A stretch of DNA of 34,894 nt from Amycolatopsis rhizosphaerae. GTDB taxonomy: Bacteria > Actinomycetota > Actinomycetes > Mycobacteriales > Pseudonocardiaceae. The notes under the pieces are model-generated. The model was not told the DNA's origin, ran no database searches, and was given only the letters and a program-made list of their open reading frames with translations. The position numbers were made by a program, and so were the translations under genes. Positions within the stretch are counted from its first letter, which is position 1, and every line of letters starts with the position of its first letter. This document shows positions 23,921-31,520 of the stretch, in pieces. The DNA is taken from positions 1-34,894 of the forward strand of contig NZ_VJWX01000016.1 of NCBI RefSeq assembly GCF_007713715.1, given 5' to 3'.

Positions 23921-24547
23921 ATGAGCGGCGTGCCGGATCTGCGCAACCCCGCCGCGCGGCGCGCGGTCCACCTCGCCTGGTTCACCATCGGCTACAACCT
24001 GGCCGAAGCGGCGGTGGCGATCACCGCGGGCCTCGTCGCCGGTGCCGTTTCGCTCACCGGGTTCGGGCTCGATTCGTGCATCGAGGTCGCCTCGGCCGCG
24101 ATGGTGCTGACCCGGCTGCGCTCGGAGATCCGCGGCGGCCGGGTGGACGAGCGCAGGGAACGGCGGGCGCTGCGGTTCATCGCGATCACGTTCTTCGTCC
24201 TCGCCGCCTACGTGACGGCGCAGGGCATCGTCGACCTGGTCGTGGGCACCCGGCCGGACACCAGCCTCGCCGGCATCGTGCTGACCGGCGCCTCGATCGC
24301 GGTCATGCCGCTGCTGGCACGGGCGAAACACCGGGCGGGGCTGGCCATGAACTCCCGGCTCGTGGTGGCCGACGCCGCCGAAACCCGGCTCTGCGCCTGG
24401 CTTTCGGTGTCCACCTGCGCGGGGCTGATCGCCTACGCGTTCGCGGGCTGGACCTGGCTCGACCCCATCGCGGGGTTCGTCATCGCCCTGTTCGCGCTCA
24501 GGGAAGGCCGCGAAGCCTGGGAAGGCGAACTCGTCTGCGAGGACTAG
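23921..24547 (+). CDS. Cation transporter of the cation-diffusion-facilitator type (transmembrane part only)
   Basis: A protein of 208 residues with about five or six membrane helices (starts WFTIGYNLAEAAVAITAGLV). It has the family feature GFGLDSCIEVASAA in helix 2 and a matching VADAAETRLCAW in helix 5, where classic CDF exporters have HxxxD/DxxxD. The usual cytoplasmic C-terminal metal-binding domain is absent. Metal specificity is unknown. ATG 23921 has a weak ribosome-binding site, and the region upstream is shared with the divergent trpB leader. The gene ends before two tandem palindromes. Confidence 0.8.
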   Translation: MSGVPDLRNPAARRAVHLAWFTIGYNLAEAAVAITAGLVAGAVSLTGFGLDSCIEVASAAMVLTRLRSEIRGGRVDERRERRALRFIAITFFVLAAYVTAQGIVDLVVGTRPDTSLAGIVLTGASIAVMPLLARAKHRAGLAMNSRLVVADAAETRLCAWLSVSTCAGLIAYAFAGWTWLDPIAGFVIALFALREGREAWEGELVCED

Positions 24548-24585
24548 AGGACCTGTATCAAGTGGTTTGCGTGGCGTGAGTGTTG

Positions 24586-24637
24586 GCCGTGAAGGGTCCC
24601 TTCACGGCAAATACGACCGTGAAGGGACCCTTCACGG
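24586..24637. repeat. Two tandem near-identical palindromes between convergent genes
   Basis: 24586-24608 is an 11-bp perfect inverted repeat (GCCGTGAAGGG arm) around a single T. 24617-24637 is a 10-bp perfect inverted repeat with the same arm around a single A. They are separated by 8 bases (AAATACGA). Either can form a hairpin on both strands and would terminate the two convergent transcripts. The GTGAAGGGxCCCTTCAC core resembles an interspersed element I associate with Amycolatopsis genomes (recall). Confidence 0.75.
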
Positions 24638-24660
24638 CACCTGTCCCCGCCTGAGCACGT

Positions 24661-25119
24661 TCAGCAGTCGCAGGAAACGCCCGAAGCCGGGGCGGTGAGC
24701 GGGTCCGGGGGCAGGATGCGTTCACCCCCGGCGCCGGCCACGGCAAAGCCTTCGCGGACCCAGTACTCGTAACCGCCGATCATTTCCTTCACGGGGTACC
24801 CGAGCCGCGCGAAGGCCAGTGCGGCACGGGTCGCACCGTTGCAGCCCGGCCCCCAGCAGTAGGTCACCACCGCCGAACCGGCGGGCACCACCTCGGCGGC
24901 CCGCGCCGCGATTTCCCTGGTCGGCAGGTGAACCGCCCCGGGAAGGTGCCCCTGGGCCCAGCCCTGTTCGCTGCGGGAGTCGATCACGACCAGCCCGGGC
25001 GTGGCGGCCATGAGGTCGGCGTGGACGTCGGCGACGTCGGTTTCGAAGGACAGGCGGGCGGCGAAGTGGGCCACCGCGGCGGCGGGCGCGGCCGGGGCGA
25101 CGGCGAGAACGTTCGACAT
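24661..25119 (-). CDS. Single-domain rhodanese-like protein
   Basis: A protein of 152 residues. The rhodanese fold is seen at VIDSRSEQGWAQGHLPGAVH and in the active-site loop YCWGPGCNGATRA, with C88 as the likely persulphide cysteine and C93 inside the same loop. The C-terminus ends with a second thiol motif (SGVSCDC). These proteins carry sulphane sulphur or act as thiol redox partners. Start ATG 25119 has GAGGA about 8 nt upstream; ATG 25128 is an alternative. It is divergent from a GlxA-type regulator, a pairing often seen, so that regulator probably controls it. Confidence 0.88.
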   Translation of the reverse strand: MSNVLAVAPAAPAAAVAHFAARLSFETDVADVHADLMAATPGLVVIDSRSEQGWAQGHLPGAVHLPTREIAARAAEVVPAGSAVVTYCWGPGCNGATRAALAFARLGYPVKEMIGGYEYWVREGFAVAGAGGERILPPDPLTAPASGVSCDC

Positions 25120-25178
25120 GTTCCTCATCCTCGCCACCGGCCACGCGCGGAGACAGTGGCGTGAACGTCACCGTTCGC

Positions 25179-25190
25179 TAGGATTCCGCC
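25179..25190 (+). promoter_or_regulatory. Leaderless-type -10 element of the GlxA regulator gene
   Basis: TAGGAT (25179-25184) stands 6 bases before ATG 25191 and there is no ribosome-binding site. This is the arrangement of actinobacterial leaderless transcripts, where the mRNA begins at or next to the start codon. Confidence 0.5.
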
Positions 25191-26171
25191 ATGGCTGCCG
25201 TCCGCCTCGACACCGGGACCGGGAAGACCGTCTCGGTGCTGCTCTACCCCGGCATGTCCTCGTTCGAACTGGGCATAGTCACCGAGGTTTTCGGCCTGCC
25301 CCGCCCCGAACTGGACGTGGACTGGTACCGGCTCACGATCTGCGCGGAACGGCCGGGCACCGTGCCGGTCCTCGGCGGCGCCGCGATCCACACCCGGCAC
25401 GGTCTCGACACCTTCGCCGCCGCCGACCTCGTCATCGTGCCCGGGGTGAGCGACGTGCACGGCGACTGTTCGCCCGAGCTGGTCGCCGCGTTGCGGCGCG
25501 CGCACGACCGGGGGGCGCGCGTGGTGTCGATCTGTTCCGGCGCCTTCGCCCTCGCCGCGGCGGGCCTGCTCGACGGCAGGCGGGCCACCACGCACTGGCA
25601 GTACGCCGCCGAACTCGCCCGCCGGTTCCCTCGGGTCGAGGTCGATGCCGACGTGCTCTACGTGGACGGTGACGACGTGCTCACCAGCGCCGGCAGCGCG
25701 GCCGGGCTGGACCTGTGCCTGCACCTGGTGCGCCGGGACCACGGGCCCACGATCGCCACCATGGTCGCCCGGCGCCTGGTCGTCCCGCCCCACCGGGAGG
25801 GCGGGCAGGCGCAGTTCATCGAAACCCCGGTGCTGACCGACACCGCCGCCGAGGCGGTGACCCGCAGCATGACCTGGGCGCTGGCCCACCTCGCCGAGCC
25901 GATCACGGTGGAGACACTGGCGCGGCGGGCCAACATGTCCTCGCGCACCTATCTGCGGCGCTTCACGAGGGTGACCGGGACCAGCCCGATCCGCTGGCTG
26001 ATCGGCCAGCGCGTGCACGCGAGCCTGCCGATGCTGGAGAAGACGACCCGGTCGATCGACGAGATCGCGGCGAGCGTCGGCTTCGACAGCACCGTGAGCT
26101 ACCGGCAGCATTTCGCGCGCGCGATGCGCACCCCGCCCTCGGCCTACCGGCGCGCGTTCCGAGCCGTCTGA
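25191..26171 (+). CDS. GlxA/FtrA-type transcriptional regulator (DJ-1/PfpI domain plus AraC DNA-binding domain)
   Basis: A protein of 326 residues. The DJ-1/PfpI-like amidotransferase domain at about 12-180 has the nucleophile-elbow cysteine C115 (VVSICSGAFALAAAG). The AraC-type double helix-turn-helix is at about 225-325 (ITVETLARRANMSSRTYLRR, then IDEIAASVGFDSTVSYRQHF). The N-terminal domain probably senses a small molecule. The divergent rhodanese gene, 71 bases away, is the likely target. No ribosome-binding site precedes the ATG, consistent with a leaderless mRNA. Confidence 0.9.
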   Translation: MAAVRLDTGTGKTVSVLLYPGMSSFELGIVTEVFGLPRPELDVDWYRLTICAERPGTVPVLGGAAIHTRHGLDTFAAADLVIVPGVSDVHGDCSPELVAALRRAHDRGARVVSICSGAFALAAAGLLDGRRATTHWQYAAELARRFPRVEVDADVLYVDGDDVLTSAGSAAGLDLCLHLVRRDHGPTIATMVARRLVVPPHREGGQAQFIETPVLTDTAAEAVTRSMTWALAHLAEPITVETLARRANMSSRTYLRRFTRVTGTSPIRWLIGQRVHASLPMLEKTTRSIDEIAASVGFDSTVSYRQHFARAMRTPPSAYRRAFRAV

Positions 26172-26180
26172 GAAAGGCGC

Positions 26181-26194
26181 CGGAAAGCGCTTCC
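26181..26194. promoter_or_regulatory. LacI-type operator-like sequence
   Basis: GGAAAGCGCTTCCA matches the general LacI-family operator form around a central GCGC, with one mismatch between half sites. It lies 10 bases beyond the GlxA-type gene and 91 bases before the next operon. No LacI-family gene is in the window, so this may be chance. Confidence 0.25.
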
Positions 26195-26235
26195 AACTCC
26201 CGTCCATCCGGTTTCCATGGCCGGGTTCGGGCCGC

Positions 26236-26264
26236 TTCCCGGAAACTGGTCACCCGGGTAAGTT
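26236..26264 (+). promoter_or_regulatory. Candidate promoter of the Hsp70/kinase operon
   Basis: TTCCCG (26236-26241), 17 bases, then TAAGTT (26259-26264) give a weak sigma70-like promoter 21 bases before ATG 26285. The -35 overlaps a small palindrome, TTCCCGGAA (26236-26244), which could be an operator. It is the only plausible promoter before seven closely packed genes. Confidence 0.35.
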
Positions 26265-26284
26265 GACGTCGACAGGGGCGGGAA

Positions 26285-28438
26285 ATGGGTGCCGGTGACC
26301 GGTCTGGGGGTGTGGTGAACGACCCGACAAGGGTGTGGCTGCAGGAGGTCGCGAGCCCGCAACTGTACCGCCGCAACGCCTTCCGTATCACGGGTGTGGC
26401 CACCGGCGCGGATCGCCGGGAGGTGCGGCGGCGCCAGCAGAAGGTGACCACCGCGCTGGAACTCGGCGCGGACGTCGACCTCGGCCACCGCCTGCCGGTC
26501 ACTCCCGACGAGGTCGCCCGTGCCTTCGACCTGATTCTCGGCGATCCCCGGCGACGGCTGATCGACGAGCTGTTCTGGCTGTGGGGAGCCCCGGACGCGT
26601 GCGGCTGCCCGGAGGAACTGCACGAGTTGCACGACCGCACCGTGCGGGCCCACGCCGCCGCGCTCGACGCGGAACTCTCCGGTGACGCTTCGGAAGACGA
26701 CCTCGACGAGAAGTGGGACGAAGCGGGCGACGGCTGGGAAGAACTGCTGGAGCACCCGGGGCTGTGGGAGCACGTCCGGGCCCGTATCCGCGCGTTGGAC
26801 GACAGGCAACTCGACGAGTCGGTCCTCGACCTGTTGCGCGAGCAGGTGCCGGTCGTCCTGCTCACCCCGTTGGTCCAGCTCGCCGCCCTCGCCGACCGGC
26901 CCGAGCGGCTCGTGCTGGAAGCGGAGACGTGGCCCGCGCCCGACGAGGTGATCGGCGATCTGCTCGAGGAGGCGGCCCGGCCCCGGTTCGACACCGCGCG
27001 GACCGCACTGGCCCGGGCGCGGGAACACCTGATGGCCGGCGAGTTCGACCAGGCCGTTTCCGTGCTCCGCGAAGAGGTCCTGCCCGACGTGCGGTGGCTG
27101 GACAAGCTGCTGCCCACGGCGAACGGGCCCTTGGACAGGCTGCAGGACGAAGTCGCCGTGATCTTCAACAACTGCGCGATGGCGTTGCTGGACCGCGAAG
27201 GGCCGCAGGCCGCCGAACGAGCGCGGGACTGGCTGCACGAGGCCCGCCGCCTGGTCACGGACCCGGCCACGATGGGCACGGTCGGCGAGAACTTCGCCGT
27301 GCTCGACGCCATGGAGAGCGGGCTGGCCAACCTCACCGCCCAGGTGGATCTGCTGCAGCTCCAGGGCAGGCACTCCACGGCGCGCAAGATGCTGCGCCGC
27401 GTGCGCCGGGACCTGCGGGGCGCACCGGGCACGGCCGAGATCGACGCGTTGCTGGAGCGCGTGAACCGGCGGGACCGCTGGCGCTGGACGCGGGTCGCCG
27501 CGGTGGTGGTCTTCCTCGCCCTCGGCGCCTTCCTCGGCTGGGTTTCGTCCGACCACGGATCGAGCGGGAGCGACACCGGCAGCGGCTCCGACACCAGCAG
27601 TGCCACCACCAGCACGACCGAGGCGGGCCCGTCCTACGCGTACCTGTTCGGCACCACGGTGGCGGACAACGCCCCCGCGGGCAGTTGCGTCGTGGACAAG
27701 ATCTACCCCTCCGCCGCCACGTCGCCGGTGCGGATCGTGCCGTGCGACCAACCGCACTGGGGCGAGGTGCTCGACTACGTCTCGCTCGGCGCCGTCCCGT
27801 CGCCCTACCCCGGCGACGACGCGGTGCAGGCCGGCGCCACCACCAACTGCGCCTTCTCCCAGGCGAAGCAGCGCCTGAGCTTCGACACCTACCGGACCGA
27901 AGCCCTCTACCCGGACCACACCGAATGGAACACCGGTCAGAGCCGGTTCCAGAACTACGTGACCTGCGTCGTGCATCTCGCCGACGACCGTTTCCTCCCG
28001 GACCGCCGGTTGACCGACCCCGCGCGGGTCCAGGACACGGACATCGTGCTGAACGCGGACCTCTACGGTCCCCAGGTCGCGACCAATCCCCCGGCGGGAA
28101 CCTGTGTGCAGGACAAGGCGAACTTCCAGGCCGACGTGCACAACGTGCGGATCGTGCCCTGTCAAGCGTCGCACTGGGGCCAGTTGCTCGGCTACCCGAT
28201 GCTCTTCCCGGAAGGCACCGCCTATCCCGGGGACGACGCGGTCCGTACCGCCGCCGACCAGGTCTGCCGCCTGCAGATGCCCCAGTGGGGCTACAACGGT
28301 GACGCGTTCCGCTACTACGCGCTCCCGCCCGGGCCCGAGCGCTGGAACGGCCCCTCCCCCAAGGGCGGCTACTTCACCGGTTGCGTGGCGAGCTGGGCCG
28401 ACGACCATTCCGTGACCACCGGCTACCTCAACAAATGA
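26285..28438 (+). CDS. Membrane protein: degenerate J-like N-terminus, helical repeats, TM, two extracellular septum-formation-like domains
   Basis: A protein of 717 residues. Residues ~25-100 have the outline of a J domain (NAFRITGVATGADRREVRRR, then ARAFDLILGDPRRRLIDELF) but lack the HPD motif. Residues ~235-395 are helical and TPR-like. One membrane helix is at 403-420, then a Ser/Thr/Gly linker. Two homologous outer domains follow (~451-570 and ~585-715). Each has NAPAGSCV or NPPAGTCV, RIVPCDQPHWGEV or RIVPCQASHWGQL, a YPGDDAV motif and a late Cys, as in septum-formation-type domains with disulphides. The start is uncertain: ATG 26285 with a GGGGCGGG site, or GTG 26312/26315. It heads the kinase/Hsp70 operon. 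The J-like reading is inference. Confidence 0.75.
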   Translation: MGAGDRSGGVVNDPTRVWLQEVASPQLYRRNAFRITGVATGADRREVRRRQQKVTTALELGADVDLGHRLPVTPDEVARAFDLILGDPRRRLIDELFWLWGAPDACGCPEELHELHDRTVRAHAAALDAELSGDASEDDLDEKWDEAGDGWEELLEHPGLWEHVRARIRALDDRQLDESVLDLLREQVPVVLLTPLVQLAALADRPERLVLEAETWPAPDEVIGDLLEEAARPRFDTARTALARAREHLMAGEFDQAVSVLREEVLPDVRWLDKLLPTANGPLDRLQDEVAVIFNNCAMALLDREGPQAAERARDWLHEARRLVTDPATMGTVGENFAVLDAMESGLANLTAQVDLLQLQGRHSTARKMLRRVRRDLRGAPGTAEIDALLERVNRRDRWRWTRVAAVVVFLALGAFLGWVSSDHGSSGSDTGSGSDTSSATTSTTEAGPSYAYLFGTTVADNAPAGSCVVDKIYPSAATSPVRIVPCDQPHWGEVLDYVSLGAVPSPYPGDDAVQAGATTNCAFSQAKQRLSFDTYRTEALYPDHTEWNTGQSRFQNYVTCVVHLADDRFLPDRRLTDPARVQDTDIVLNADLYGPQVATNPPAGTCVQDKANFQADVHNVRIVPCQASHWGQLLGYPMLFPEGTAYPGDDAVRTAADQVCRLQMPQWGYNGDAFRYYALPPGPERWNGPSPKGGYFTGCVASWADDHSVTTGYLNK

Positions 28439-28449
28439 AGGAGACTGGT

Positions 28450-29211
28450 GTGACGCTGCGCGCGGTGGCGCTGCGCATCACCTCGCCCGAGGGTGAGCGC
28501 AGCGGGATCGAACTGGACGGCGGGCCAGTCACCATCGGCCGGGCCGCCCCGGACCACGCGCCGGACGTGGCGCTGGGGCCGGATCCGCAGCGCTGGGTCG
28601 GACGGCTGCACTGCACCCTGGACTACGCCGAGGGCATGTGGTCGGTCACCGACAACGCCAGTGTCAACGGCACCCTCCTGCGGCACGGCGACCGGACGGA
28701 GCGTCTTCAGGGGCGGCGCCGCATCCAGCACGGCGACGTGCTGCTCATCCTCGGCGACATGACCCCCGAGGGCGAGCCGCTGTACTGGGAACTGACCTTC
28801 CTCGACCCGCACACGACGCGCCCGGCGCCGTTCGGTGCGCCGGAAGAGGTGCGGCACGCCGGGCCCGGCCTCCGCTACGACTGGGTTTCCGCACAGGCGT
28901 ACCGCTGCGAGAACGGCACGGAAACGCTCGTCACGGGGCTTCGCCCGCAGGGCCACCAGTTGCTGCGCTACATGGCGGGCCGCAACGGCGGCGGCGCGGC
29001 GGTCGCCTGCGAGCACGCCGAACTGATCGCCGCGTTGTGGGGGCCGCCCGAGGAATGGGCCCCGCACCGGTCCTACGACCGCACCGACATCGCCGGGATC
29101 GTCCGCGCGGTGCGGCGGTGCGTCGAATCCGATCCCTCGAACCCGAAGATCCTGGAAACCGTCACCGGTATCGGCTATCGCCTCAACCTCTGCCCCGGGG
29201 ACCGGCGATGA
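28450..29211 (+). CDS. FHA-domain protein with C-terminal OmpR-type winged helix
   Basis: A protein of 253 residues from GTG 28450 (AAGGAG 6 nt upstream; an ATG at 28435 overlaps the previous stop but has no site). The FHA domain at 8-105 has the phosphothreonine-binding pattern GR (30-31), GRLHC (51-55) and NASVNGT (69-75). Residues ~150-246 form a Trans_reg_C-like winged helix (IAGIVRAVRRCVESDP, then ILETVTGIGYRLNL). The order FHA then wHTH is the reverse of EmbR. It probably binds a phosphothreonine made by the kinase two genes downstream and then acts on DNA, or uses the fold for protein contacts. Its stop overlaps the phosphatase ATG by 4 bases. Confidence 0.85.
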   Translation: MTLRAVALRITSPEGERSGIELDGGPVTIGRAAPDHAPDVALGPDPQRWVGRLHCTLDYAEGMWSVTDNASVNGTLLRHGDRTERLQGRRRIQHGDVLLILGDMTPEGEPLYWELTFLDPHTTRPAPFGAPEEVRHAGPGLRYDWVSAQAYRCENGTETLVTGLRPQGHQLLRYMAGRNGGGAAVACEHAELIAALWGPPEEWAPHRSYDRTDIAGIVRAVRRCVESDPSNPKILETVTGIGYRLNLCPGDRR

Positions 29212-29915
29212 CCTCCGCCGCGATCTCCTACGCGAGCGGAAGCCGGGCGGGACGCCTGCACGGGGAGAACCAGGACCGCACCGCAGCCGATCCGGACCAC
29301 GGCAGCTTCCTGGTGGCCGACGGCATGGGCGGGCTGGCGGACGCCGCGGCCACCGCGCGGCTGATCGCGGAGGTCTTTCCGCGCCGCCTGGCCGAAAGCG
29401 TTGCCGCACTGGCGGATCCCGGCTGTGCGGGCATCAAGGGCATCGAGGGCATCACGGACACCGTGGCCGCGGCGGTCACCGAGCTGAACGAGCAGGTGCG
29501 GGCGACGGCGCGCCGGGGGCCGGGCACGACCGGCGCGGCGATGGCGTCGCTGCTGGTGCGGGACCGGCTCGCACTGGCCGTGCACCTCGGCGACAGCCGC
29601 ATCTACCTTTCGCGGGGCGGCAGGCTGCACCGGCTGACCGAGGATCACCGCGAGCACGGGCAACTGACCCGGTTCGTCGGCATGCCCGGTCCGGTCGAAC
29701 CCGGCGTTTCGGTGCACGAACTGCTCGACGGCGACCGCCTCCTGCTGTGCACCGACGGGCTCACCGGCGTCGTCGACGACGCCGGACTGGCCGCCCTGCT
29801 CGCCGGTGCCGGGGAACTTCCCGGGCTGTGCCGTCGCCTGCTCGCCGCCGGTGACGCGGCCCTGGACGACGTCTCGGTCCTCGTCGTGGACATCGGCGGG
29901 AGGCAACCGCGATGA
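29208..29915 (+). CDS. PP2C-family protein phosphatase
   Basis: A protein of 235 residues with the PP2C metal-binding acids: D23 (ENQDR), D38 (VADGMGG), D183 (CTDGLTG) and D221 (DDVSVLVV). The TTGAAM and LGDSRIYL motifs are also present. There is no membrane helix or extra domain, so a soluble phosphoserine/threonine phosphatase. It overlaps the FHA gene and the kinase gene by 4 bases each (ATGA), so the writer, eraser and reader of phosphorylation are made together. The likely substrates are the kinase itself and other members of this operon. Confidence 0.92.
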   Translation: MTSAAISYASGSRAGRLHGENQDRTAADPDHGSFLVADGMGGLADAAATARLIAEVFPRRLAESVAALADPGCAGIKGIEGITDTVAAAVTELNEQVRATARRGPGTTGAAMASLLVRDRLALAVHLGDSRIYLSRGGRLHRLTEDHREHGQLTRFVGMPGPVEPGVSVHELLDGDRLLLCTDGLTGVVDDAGLAALLAGAGELPGLCRRLLAAGDAALDDVSVLVVDIGGRQPR

Positions 29916-30973
29916 CCCTGCTCAACAGCGGCGACCGGGTGGGCGAAACCCTCGTCGTCGACCGCCTGCTCGGTGAAGGCGCCTTCGCCGAGGTGCACCG
30001 CGTGCGCCACGAATACCTCGGCTGGCAGGCGATGAAGGTGTTCAAGAGGGTCGCCTCACGCGAGGAGACGCGATCCATGCTCGGCGAGGCCCGGCTGCTG
30101 TCCACTTTGGGCCATCCCAACATCGTCCGGCTGTTCGAAGCCAGCACGGTGCCCACTCCCGAGGGCCTGCGCGGGTACTTCACCATGGAGTACGTTCCCG
30201 GCGGCAGCCTGGAACGCCTCGCCGCCGCGCACCGGCCCTCGGTACCGACCGAACTGGTGGCCGAGGTGATGACGCAGATCGCGAGCGGGCTCGCCGTCGC
30301 GCACGCGCAGGATCCGCCCATCGTGCACCGGGACGTCACCCTGGCCAACATCCTCGTCGGGTACGACGCCGGCGGCATGCGGATCCGGGTCAGCGACTTC
30401 GGCCTGGCCAGGCGGGCGGACCCGGTCACGCACCTGGCCAGCGCACAGGGCACCTTCGCGTTCATGGCCCCGGAAGTGCTGCGCAACCAGGGCTACTCGT
30501 GCGCCGGCGACGTGTGGTCGCTCGGTACCATCGCGTACTTGTTGCTCACCAACCACTTCCCGTACGGCGGGGGCGCGTTCTCCTCGTACTCGCCCGCGCG
30601 CTTCGCCAAGCCACTGCTGCCGCCCAGCCGGTACAACGACACAGTCGATCCGGAACTGGACCGCATCGTGGTGGCCACGCTGGCGGTCGACCCGGCCGGC
30701 CGGCCCGCGACGGCGGGCGTGCTCAAGGAGGCGCTGGCGGACCGGCAGCGCCGTCTGGCGGAGGAACCGCCGCCGGAAACCACTTCTCCCGCGTCCGCGC
30801 CGCCGAGCGTTCGCGCGCAGCGCCTCGCCGACGAGGCGCTCGCGCTCGCCGCGGTCCCCGGTGAACTGGAGCGCGCCGCCGACCTGATGGAGGAAGCCGT
30901 CAACCTCTCCCCGCGACTGCGCGAACTTCATCTGGCCCGGCTGCTGCGGTGGCGGCGGGGGGTGGTCATGTGA
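29912..30973 (+). CDS. Soluble Ser/Thr protein kinase with altered catalytic loop
   Basis: A protein of 353 residues. The kinase domain at ~14-275 has the Gly loop GEGAFAEV (21-28), the ATP lysine K42 (AMKVFK), E59, HRD (139-141), DFG (162-164), GTFAFMAPE and DVWSLG. The loop reads HRDVTLANIL, so the lysine and proline of the usual HRDLKPxN are Thr143 and Leu144. Asp141 and Asn146 remain, so activity is probable but may be altered. A Pro-rich linker and a helical TPR-like tail (~290-350) follow instead of the usual membrane helix and PASTA repeats, so the protein is cytosolic. It overlaps the phosphatase and the GrpE-like gene by 4 bases. Confidence 0.9.
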   Translation: MTLLNSGDRVGETLVVDRLLGEGAFAEVHRVRHEYLGWQAMKVFKRVASREETRSMLGEARLLSTLGHPNIVRLFEASTVPTPEGLRGYFTMEYVPGGSLERLAAAHRPSVPTELVAEVMTQIASGLAVAHAQDPPIVHRDVTLANILVGYDAGGMRIRVSDFGLARRADPVTHLASAQGTFAFMAPEVLRNQGYSCAGDVWSLGTIAYLLLTNHFPYGGGAFSSYSPARFAKPLLPPSRYNDTVDPELDRIVVATLAVDPAGRPATAGVLKEALADRQRRLAEEPPPETTSPASAPPSVRAQRLADEALALAAVPGELERAADLMEEAVNLSPRLRELHLARLLRWRRGVVM

Positions 30974-31512
30974 ACCGGCTGAACCGGCTGGGCGCGACGG
31001 TGCGGGCGGAACTGCGCCAGCGCCGCCATCACCCGGCGTTCCGGATCGACCCCCCGGTGCTCGGGGCCGGGCAGCGCCTCGCACTGGAACAACTGCTCGC
31101 GCGCACCCCGGCCGCACCCGGCCCCGAAGCATCCGAAGTGGACAGTGTGGAGGAAGGGCCGGTGGACGAGAAGGCGCTGGCCGAGGCGGCGACCAACCTG
31201 TGGCGCGCGCAGCGGCGGCTCGCCGGTGACGGCGAACGGACCTCCAGCAGGGAACGGCAGGCTGGCCGGTACCTCCGCACGGTCCGCGACGCCCTCGCCG
31301 AAGCCGGGCTCGTGGTGCAGGACCACGACGGCGACACCTTCCACCCCGGCCGTTCCCTGGAGGCACTTCTCTTCCAGGAAGAACCCGGCCTGACCACCGA
31401 AACCGTGCTGGAAACGGTGCGCCCCTCGGTGTACTTCCACGACCGCCGCATCCAGATGGGCCAGGTGATCGTGGGCAGCCCCGCGCCCGGCCCCGAGCCG
31501 ACCGAGCAATGA
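30970..31512 (+). CDS. GrpE-like nucleotide exchange factor
   Basis: A protein of 180 residues. A basic N-terminal helix is followed by a helical section (TNLWRAQRRLA, then GRYLRTVRDALAEAGL). The last ~65 residues resemble the GrpE beta domain: VVQDHDGDTFHPGRSLEALLFQ, then TVLETVRPSVYFHDRRIQMG and VIVGSP, compare VxxxxxxGYxxxxxxxRPAxVxV. GTG 30970 overlaps the kinase stop (GTGA). The position directly before an Hsp70 gene supports the GrpE call, but identity to housekeeping GrpE is clearly low and the long dimer helix is shortened. It probably releases ADP from the neighbouring Hsp70. Confidence 0.7.
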   Translation: MNRLNRLGATVRAELRQRRHHPAFRIDPPVLGAGQRLALEQLLARTPAAPGPEASEVDSVEEGPVDEKALAEAATNLWRAQRRLAGDGERTSSRERQAGRYLRTVRDALAEAGLVVQDHDGDTFHPGRSLEALLFQEEPGLTTETVLETVRPSVYFHDRRIQMGQVIVGSPAPGPEPTEQ

Positions 31513-31520
31513 GGAGCGAC

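Noticed and set aside
26144-28408. 754-codon minus-strand open frame opposite the J-like/septum-type gene
   Set aside because: Composition is shadow-like (His/Gln/Arg/Val-rich) with no motif; the plus-strand protein has repeated domains and a membrane helix.
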